Source: Ursus arctos (Eukaryota > Chordata > Mammalia > Carnivora > Ursidae). From it: DNA of 64,000 bases. Under the pieces are notes generated by a model. It was given only the letters and a program-made list of their open reading frames with translations. It had not been told where the DNA came from and ran no database searches. A program made the translations under genes and the position numbers. The stretch spans positions 23,726,001 to 23,790,000 of the forward strand of contig NW_026622997.1 in assembly GCF_023065955.2 (NCBI RefSeq), read 5' to 3'. Of the stretch, positions 56,691 to 64,000 are shown one piece after another; positions within the stretch are counted from its first letter, which is position 1, and each line of letters opens with the position of its first letter.

Positions 56691-57400
56691 ATGACCCAGC
56701 AGTCCCACCCCTGGGTATTTACCTTAGAGAAATGAAAATTTAAGTTTACACAAAAATCTGTACTGTTCATAGCAACTTTATTTGTAATAACTCCAAACTG
56801 GAAACAACCAAAATATCTTTCAGCAAGTGAACAAACAAAATGTGGTATATTCATACAGTGGAATACTGCTCAGCAATAAAAAGGAACAAAGTATTGATAT
56901 ATGAAATGATCTCAAGAGCATTATGTTGAGTTAAAAAAAAAAATCTCAAATGATTCCATACCGTGAGAGTCTATATAGAATATTCCTGAAATGACAAAAT
57001 TATAGAAATGGAGACCAGGATTGCCAGGAGTTAAGGGTGGGTGGAGTGATGATTATAAATGGATATCATGAGGGAGTTTTTTGGGTGATGAAACAGTTCT
57101 ATGACTGAGTATGGTGGTGGCTACATGAATCTATACATGCAATAAAATTTATAAGGCCCCCCCTTACCCCTCCCCCTGTAAGTTCATGGAAAAACTGGTG
57201 GAATCCAAATAAGGCCCTCTAGTTCAGTTAGCAGAATTGTAATAATGGCAGTTTCCTAGTTTTGATCATTGATACTATGGTTGTATAAGATGATATTCAG
57301 GGAGTCTGGGTGAAGGGTGCAAGGGAACTCTACTCTTTTTGTAACTTCTATGTGAATCAAAAACTGTCCCCAAATTACAAGTTGTCTAAAAGGCAGAAAG
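56691..57400 (+). mobile_element. Old L1M-type 3' part
   Basis: CCAGCAGTCCCACCCCTGGG, CATAGCAACTTTATTTGTAA, GGAATACTGCTCAGCAATAA, GGAGACCAGGATTGCCAGGA and CTATGTGAATCAAAAACTGT follow the L1M ORF2 end and 3' UTR in sense orientation. Confidence 0.8.
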
Positions 57401-57799
57401 AAGTGAAAGATTTTTAGATATTAGAGAAGTCACTGAAAATGGCAGATTGGTGGGCTGGGAGGCAGAAGAAATCATAAGGAAAGCCCTGAAGTTGTAGGGG
57501 ACATGGTGGGGGTGATGGGCTGTGAGGAGAAAGGCTAAAGAGGAATATTTGTGGGGAAGTAGTAGGCAGGGACCCTCAGGTGCAGAGGGTATGGATCATT
57601 GTAGAAGGCGTTTGAGGCATTCGATACCTCCTCTCCAAAGGAGGAAATAGGGAGCTTTCACAGGATTTTTCATGAAGTCAAAATTAAGTGGAATTTTAAG
57701 GACATTTATGTTTTGGGTCTGAAAAATGGGAAAACATCAAGAAGCAGTGATACTGAGCTTATTTGTAAGGGTATCACTCGAGTATTCCAAGAGCATTAG
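57401..57799. other. Unannotated sequence
   Basis: Purine-rich in part (57420-57560), with no named repeat or exon. Confidence 0.45.
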
Positions 57800-57815
57800 T
57801 CCACTTGTGTCTTTT

Positions 57816-57991
57816 CTTTTCTTTTTTTAATATTTATTTTTTGACAGACGGCCAGCGAGAGAGGGAACACAAGCAGGGGGAGTGGGAGAGGAAGAAGCAG
57901 GCTCCCAGCGGAGCAGGGAGCCAATGTGGGGCTCGATCCCAGGACTCTGGGATCACGCCCTGCACCGAAGGCAGAGCCACCCAGGTGCCCC
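57816..57991 (-). mobile_element. Can-SINE, arctoid-type, with A-box deletion
   Basis: In reverse orientation: GACAGACGGCCAGCGAGAGA, ACACAAGCAGGGGGAGTGGG, GGACTCTGGGATCACGCCC, then GAAGGCAGAGCCACCCAGGT. About 15 bp that other copies carry between GGCAGA and GCCACCC are missing, removing part of the tRNA-like A-box region. The target duplication TCCACTTGTGTCTTTT is at 57800-57815 and 57992-58007, so the insertion is otherwise intact. Confidence 0.95.
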
Positions 57992-58239
57992 TCCACTTGT
58001 GTCTTTTTAAAAATACACTTTCTGCATACCTTTGTCCTAACATAGGTTTGCACATAGTAACATGTTTTGTTTTTGTTTTTTTTGGAAGGGAAGACTTCTG
58101 GTAATAATTAATACAGTGGTACAAGCTATACAATCAAATGCCTTTGAAGTGGTAGGCTTTGGTATACCTTTATGGAACTAAGGAATAAAATTTACAGTAC
58201 TGTGTATATTCACATATAATTGCTCATTTTTACTGTACA

Positions 58240-58620
58240 TATTTTAAAGTTTTAATACTTTTGGGACCTAAGCAACAGAAATTTCTTTCTCACAGTTCTG
58301 GAGGCTAGAGGTCCAAGATCAAAGTTGTCAACCTTGGTTGCTTCTGAGGTCTTTCTGTGTGGCTTGCAGATGGCATTTACCTTCTTTGTGTGTGTGCGCA
58401 CCTTTGGTGTGTCTCTGTCTAGGTTTCCTGTAATAAGGACAGCAGTCAGGTTGGATTAGGTCCCACCCTAAAGACTTCACAGTGACACAGTCACCTTTTC
58501 AAATGCCCTCTCTCCAGGTAGTCACATTCTGAGGTGCAGGGGGTCAGGACTTCCAACATACGAATGGGGAGCTGGGTGGGGGGCAAACACAGTTCAGCCC
58601 CTAACAACCATCCTGTTGTC
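58240..58620 (-). mobile_element. ERVL-MaLR LTR (MLT1-type), solo
   Basis: AGCAACAGAAATTTCTTTCT, CACAGTTCTGGAGGCTAGAG, GTAATAAGGACAGCAGTCAG, GTCACATTCTGAGGTGCAGG and CAGTTCAGCCCCTAACAACC are the reverse complement of an MLT1-type LTR. No internal genes are adjacent. Confidence 0.8.
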
Positions 58621-58684
58621 TGCAAATAAATACAATGTTCTTTCTTCTCTCCAATATGTGTGCCTTTTGTTTCTTTTTCTTGCC

Positions 58685-59015
58685 TTACTCTACTACCAAT
58701 CGGTACTACCAATGAAATGTTAAATAGAAGTGGATTGAACAAATATCCTTGACTTGTTATAATTTCTTAGGTAAAAAAGTATTCAGCTGTTCCCATTAGA
58801 TATGAGGTATGCTGTAATTTTTTTGTAAGAAACTTTACTTCCATTCCTAATTTGCTGAGGGTTGAGGAATGCATTTCCCCCCCCAAAGCTTTTCCTGTAT
58901 CATAATCTCTGGTAATACACTTTTTCTGAAATCTACTTTTTCTGATATCTTCATCCCCACTCCAGCTTTCATTTGATTAGTATTTATATATCTTTTTCCA
59001 TCTTTTTACTTCTTT
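58685..59015 (-). mobile_element. L1 ORF2 fragment
   Basis: AATGAAATGTTAAATAGAAG, CTTCCATTCCTAATTTGCTG and, after a gap near 58875-58905, CTTTTTCTGATATCTTCATC, CCCACTCCAGCTTTCATTTG are antisense L1 ORF2 segments. Several hundred bases of consensus are missing between the two parts. Confidence 0.7.
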
Positions 59016-59024
59016 GAAAGGCTT

Positions 59025-61135
59025 CATTTTACTTTTTTTAGAGAAGTTTTAGGTTTACAAGAAAATGGAGAGGAAGTTACAGAGATTTCCCATATAACCC
59101 CTGTCCCCATACATACAGCCTGTCCCCGTAGCCGCGTCCCCACCAGAGCGGTACATTTGTTACAATTGACGAATCTCCATTGGCACATGCACCGCAAGTC
59201 CATAGTTGACATTATTATTCACCGTTGGTGTTGTGCATTCCATGGATTTGGACAAACGTCTAACAACATGTATCCATCATTATGGTATCGGAGGAGTTTT
59301 CCACTGTTCTAAAAATCCTCTTTGCTCTGCCTGTTCATCCCTTCCCCTTCTTCGCTCTTGCCCTTGGCACTTATTTTGCTGTCTCCATAGTTTTGCCTTT
59401 TCCAGAATGTCATACAGTTGGAATTATCCTTTTGAGATTGGCTTCTTCCACTTAGTAATATGCATTGAAGTTTCCCCAAGTCTTTTTATAACTTGATAGC
59501 TCATTTCTGTTTTGTGCTAAGTAACCTTCCATTGTCTGATATACCACAGTTTATTTATCCGTTCACCTGCTGAGGGACATCTGGGTTGCTTTCTGGTTTG
59601 GGCATTTATTAATAAAGCTTCTATAAATATCTGTATGCAGGTTTTTGTGTGGATACAAATTTCAACTCTTTGGGGTACCTACCAAGGAGCACCATTGCTG
59701 GTAAACGTATATTTAGCTTGTAAGAAGCGCCAAACTGACTTCCAGAGTGGCTCTCCTGTTTTCCATTCCCACCAGCAATGTATGAGAGTTGTTCCACACC
59801 CTCACCAGCATTTGGTGTTATCGTGGTCCAGATTTTGGCTATGCTAATAGATATGTAGCGGTATCTCACTTGATGTTTTAATTTGCATTTCCCTAATGAC
59901 ATAGGATGTGCACCATCCTTTCGTATGCTTATTTTCTATCTTTGTATCTTTTTTGGTGAAGTATTTGATAAGGTATTTGGCCCATTTATTAATTGGGTTG
60001 TTTATTTTCTTACTGTTGAATGTTGAATTCTTCATATATTTTAGATCATAGTCCTTTATCAGATAGCCTGGTGCATATATTTTCTCCCCGTCTGTGCCTT
60101 CTCGTTCTCTTGACAGTGCCTTTCACAGAGCAGAGGTTTTTAATTTTAATCAAGTCCAGCTTATCAATGGTTTCTTTTATGTTGTATCTGAAAAGTCATT
60201 GCCATATGCAAAGTCACCTAGGTTTTTTTCCTTTTTATCTCCTCGGGGTTCTATAGTTTTGCATTTTATATTTAGGTCTGTGATCCATTTTGAGTTAATT
60301 TTTGTCTAGACTGTAACGACTATATCTAGATGCATTTTTTTGCTGTGGATGTCCAGTTGTTCCAGTACCATTTGTTGACAAGACCGTCTTTCCTCCATTG
60401 TACTGCCTTTGTTCCTTTGTCAAAAGTTGGTTGACTAATTAATGTGGGTCTAGGGCTCTGTATTCTTTTTTTATTGATCTTTTTTTATGTATTCTTTTAC
60501 CAAGACTGCACTGTCTTGACTACTGTCACTTAAGTCTTGAAGTCCTCCAACTTTAGTCCTTCTCCTTTAGTATCGTGCTGGCTATTTATCTTTTGCCTCT
60601 CCATACAAACTTTAGAAACAGTTTGTGATAACTTGCCGGGATTTTAATTGAGATTGTAATGAATTCATAGGTCAAGTTGGGAAGACCTAACATGTGAATA
60701 ATATTGAGCCTTCCTATCCATGAATACAGAATAGCTATTTATTTAGCTGTTTGACTTCATTTATCAGGCTTTTAAGTTTTCCTAATATAGGTCTTGTACC
60801 TATTTTGTTATGTTTATACCTAAGTTTTTAATTTTTTTGGTTAGTAATATAAGTGGTATTCTGTTTTTAATTTTAAATTTTACTTCTTCATTGCTGTTAC
60901 ATAAGAAAGAAATTAACTTTTTTTTAAACCTATATCCTGAAACATAGATATAATCATTTATTAGTTTCAAGAGGGTTTTGTTGTTGTTGATATGTTTGGA
61001 TTTTCTACATAGGTGATTGTGTCGTTCTGTGTTTTCTTTCCTAGTCTATATGCCTTTTATTTCCTTATCTTATTGCATTAACTAGTAATTTTAATATGAT
61101 ACTGAAAAGGAATGGTGAGTTTGCCTTAGTCCTCA
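59025..61135 (-). mobile_element. Old L1 (L1MA/MB-like), 3' UTR and C-terminal half of ORF2
   Basis: A 2.1-kb antisense L1: 3' UTR (GAGAAGTTTTAGGTTTACAA, CACCAGAGCGGTACATTTGT, CAGAATGTCATACAGTTGG), then ORF2 (CACCAGCATTTGGTGTTATC, TTGCATTTCCCTAATGACAT, CCAGTTGTTCCAGTACCATT, ATTGAGCCTTCCTATCCATG). It stops in the reverse-transcriptase region near GGAATGGTGAGTTTGCC. ORF2 is broken by indels and stops and encodes nothing functional. Short frames here are shadows. Confidence 0.9.
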
Positions 61136-61261
61136 CCACACATATTTTAAAAGAGATCGATTGTGTCATTCAAATATCATAAGCTTTTGCGTGATTTAAA
61201 ACTTTCTCCGGGAAACATTCTTACAAAAGGGTTATTTTTAAAAGGAAAATGAAATTCATAA

Positions 61262-61700
61262 TCTTTTTTTGCTCTTCAAATTTTTATTTAAATTGTAGTT
61301 AGTGAACATACAGTGCAATGTTGGTTTCAGAAGCAGAATTTAGTGATTCATCACTTACAGACAACACCCAGTGCTGATCATATCAAGTGCCTTCCTTAAT
61401 CCCCATCACCATGTAGCCCATTCCCCCACCCAGCTCCCTCCGTCACCCTTCAGTTTGTTCTCTAAGAGACTTTTATGGTTTGTTTCCCTCTCTCTTTTTC
61501 TCCCCCCCCCATATGTTCATCTGTTTTGCTCCTTAAATTCCACATATGAGTGAAATCATATGGTATTTGTCTTTCTTTGATTTATTTCATTTAGCATTAT
61601 ACCCTCTAGCTCCACCCCTGTTGTTGCGAATGGGAAGATGTTGTCCTTTTGATGACTGACTAATATTCCATTGTGTATATATACCATACCTTCTTTATCC
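61262..61700 (-). mobile_element. Carnivore L1 3' end, 5'-truncated
   Basis: AGTGAACATACAGTGCAATG, ACAACACCCAGTGCTGATCA, TAAATTCCACATATGAGTGA, ATACCCTCTAGCTCCACCCC and ATATTCCATTGTGTATATAT are the antisense carnivore L1 3' UTR. A C10 run lies at 61501-61510. Confidence 0.9.
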
Positions 61701-62869
61701 ATGAGAGTCATGATCTTGATTGAATTAATATTTGAGGTAAGATATGACTATGGGTTATATTTGCGGGACTGTACTCTAATAAACAAGTCTGCCTGTTCTT
61801 CTACTTAACATGCTCATTCTTGCACATCACCAAAAAAGTGCAAAGGACATCAAATATGCTTATTCTATAATTTTACCTAGATATAAGGCACTGTGAAATT
61901 TTGGGTGTGTCCTCATCATTTTTAAGGCATAAGAATGCATATTGTTTGTTTTGGACTCTAACTTGCAAGTGATAAGTCTCTTACTTCCACTTCTTGGTCT
62001 CTGTACTTACTCATATTCCTGTCCCTACATGTAGTTTGCATAAGGAAAGCTACATGAAGTCATGCTGTGTTATGGGGCATGAAGAAACAGCGATCAGCCC
62101 ATCTTCATTGTGTTTATCCACGTGTGATGCTGTTGTAAGCAAGAACTCCAGGGCTTCGTTTTCATGAACATTCCTACAGTCTAGTATTGGCCAGTAGCGA
62201 TATCTTATACGTATCAGATCCTGGAATTCTTCACTTCCTGAGTCAGATCAAAGTGTTCATATTACAGAAGTGCTTTTACTTAAATGTTTACTGATGGCAG
62301 TGATTTAATGTGAGAACTCAGCAAAAACAAAAAATGTCAGTAATCACTGAGTAGCTGAAGGTAAAAGGAAAGGGAAGAAGAAGGCGGACAGAATTAACCA
62401 AGATGCGGCAGAAGTCATTACAGAGGTCTGAAGTGTCGGCTTTGCCTCTATGACTTGGAAAGGTTAAGGACAACTGAAAGGTATTGGAAATGTTGGCAAT
62501 AGACAGTTAACAATACTGTAGAGTTTTCGTTTCCATTATTCATGGTAGACTTAAATCATGATTGGAGACACTGCTGTAGCCAAACCATGTTTGTTTGCAA
62601 TATTTATGATTTAATTATTTGCTTTAAAACATGTCTCTTTTCCAGGATGAAGGGATAAAGACTCTTAATTTTCTTTATGTGGGTGTTTATTTGGTTTTGG
62701 CAGTTTATAACCCTGTACGGTTGGCATTAGTTGTATTTTCTGGCTGCCCAGCGACCTTTGAACACTCTTGGAATAAGCTAGCATGTTTCCAACCTGACAG
62801 AAACCACCTCCCCAAGACGAAGCTCAGAAAACGAACCTTCTTCGCTGGAGAGCATAGAAATGTGACCTA
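61701..62869. other. Unannotated sequence
   Basis: No repeat or exon is recognised. An open frame at 62631-62870 has no known domain. Confidence 0.5.
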
Positions 62870-63175
62870 GATTCCACCAGCACACTAAATTTGGAAGTGC
62901 ACAGCTGGAGGATGGAGGGTCCACCTATAATCCCTCTCTTGCTAGCAGGAGGAGCGGTGTTGCAGTCTGCTCTCGGAAGTGGCAGGGTGGACAGGCTCTC
63001 GGGTTTGGTGCCACAGAAAAATGGATTGTTTTCTCATTAGGCCTCTTTTGCTTTGTATTGTACATCGTTCCTGGAAGCTTAATACTGAGCCTCATTCTCA
63101 GTGTCCTTTTAATAAATTCGTGTTCTGTGTGATTACTCAGAATCAGCTGCTGTTGCTTACAACTGAGTAGTTGGA
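62870..63175 (+). mobile_element. Possible LTR-like remnant with poly(A) signal
   Basis: CTTAATACTGAGCCTCATTC, TGTCCTTTTAATAAATTCGT, ATTACTCAGAATCAGCTGCT and GTTGCTTACAACTGAG resemble the 3' end of an old LTR with an AATAAA polyadenylation signal at about 63109. I cannot name the family. A real transcript 3' end is an alternative. Confidence 0.3.
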
Positions 63176-64000
63176 GGCTGTCAATTCTCATTTGGCCCCG
63201 TGGAGCATCTCCTCAGGGCGCCCAGACTGAATTTGGTCTGGCTGTGGTTCAGTGACAGGTTGGGGCAGAGGGCAAGGTCTAGGCTCAACCCTTCAATGAA
63301 TGATAACATTTTTAGGACTAGCCCTAGAATGTAGGCCTGTAACTGAGGTGTGGAGACTGAACTCAAGATAAAGGTTTGAGCCCACGACGGGGAAAAGCTG
63401 AACTCCAGCGTGGGCTGAGGGTACAGATCAAAGTCAGTGAAGTGACTAGAATGGGTTAGACTTAGGCCGGATTGACATGTTAAAGTAGATGTAATTTTTG
63501 TCTTGGTTTTAGAAAATTTTAGGTTTCAATACCATTTTTTTAATTCCGACTGCCCTTTGTCCCACTTCTAAGCCTGTAAGTCGTAAAAAGTTTTAGAGAA
63601 TCAGGTTCTTTGTCTACTATATACAGAAGTAACTAAATCAAAATCATTCTTATTGTTCTTGGGTTTGCGTACTCCCGTCCACGGTTCCATTTCGTTAGTA
63701 TGAAAACAATGATGCTAATTTTCTAATAGTTTGTGAACAGTATTCCCAAGAAAACACTTATAATGAAAATGTGCTTCCAGAAACTATGTACCTAGGAAAT
63801 TATTATTCAAATACTCTTAGATTAGCAGATTTATTCTCATATTGAGAGTCTCACTTACTCTTTATATAGAGAATTACCCAGGGATTTAGGAGTGTGGCAA
63901 TCAGGTGACAATGTTGCTTTAATAATAGGGTCCAAACTGCTAAATGCCTAGTTCCCTTGAGATTCAGATGGCTCTCTTAGTTGAAGCCTCTCTCATATAT
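63176..64000. other. Unannotated sequence
   Basis: The 63200-63470 part is somewhat GC-rich and the remainder AT-rich. No gene or repeat is recognised up to the window edge. Confidence 0.5.

Overview
The window is ordinary nuclear DNA from a carnivoran mammal. The main evidence is about a dozen tRNA-Lys-derived Can-SINEs. Each has the CCTGGGTGGCTCAG head, a CT-rich stretch, an AATAAA-type tail and, in most cases, short target-site duplications. Two copies (31.1 and 57.8 kb) carry the internal form with GACAGCCAG...GAACACAAGCAGGGGGAGTGGGAGAGGAAG, which I associate with arctoid caniforms (bears, panda, seals). The species cannot be fixed from sequence reading alone. Carnivore-type L1 3' ends occur at 0.5, 6.7, 34.4 and 61.3 kb.

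I find no protein-coding exon, no functional RNA gene and no CRISPR or prokaryotic feature that I can support. Open reading frames are short and fall in repeats or AT-rich non-coding DNA. The longest recognisable one (32972-33496) is the decayed C-terminal part of an L1 ORF2. The window is best read as intergenic or deep intronic sequence.

Layout: 0-9 kb is mostly unique AT-rich DNA with old DNA-transposon remnants (4.5-5.5 kb), a G-quadruplex-prone block next to an L1 end (6.7 kb) and an L2 tail. 9-15.7 kb holds tandem SINEs, several MER5A-type hAT remnants, an L2, an MLT1-like LTR and MIRs. 15.7-20.7 kb is a 5-kb block with almost no recognisable repeat and some GC-rich islets, and is the best place to look for conserved regulatory elements. 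21.6-31.3 kb mixes SINEs, MIR, L2 and microsatellites, including a 38-bp perfect palindrome fused to a 183-bp perfectly alternating pyrimidine-purine tract (29.3-29.5 kb). 32.1-37.9 kb is an L1 cluster: a younger L1 inserted into an older one with an 8-bp target duplication, followed by a third old L1 carrying two SINEs. 38-58 kb alternates unique DNA with SINEs, MIRs, L1 3' ends, an MLT1 LTR and an L2 split by a SINE. 58.2-61.7 kb is a stack of minus-strand elements (MLT1 LTR and three L1 pieces). 61.7-64 kb is mainly unique.

Nothing here looks like a new multi-gene system. The items most worth checking are the palindrome/Z-DNA-prone locus, the repeat-poor block with its GCG-rich islet, a CRE/CCAAT/GC-box-like cluster at 37.9 kb, and the nested and permuted L1 arrangements. 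Repeat family names come from remembered consensus sequences, not from a database search, so subfamily labels are provisional.
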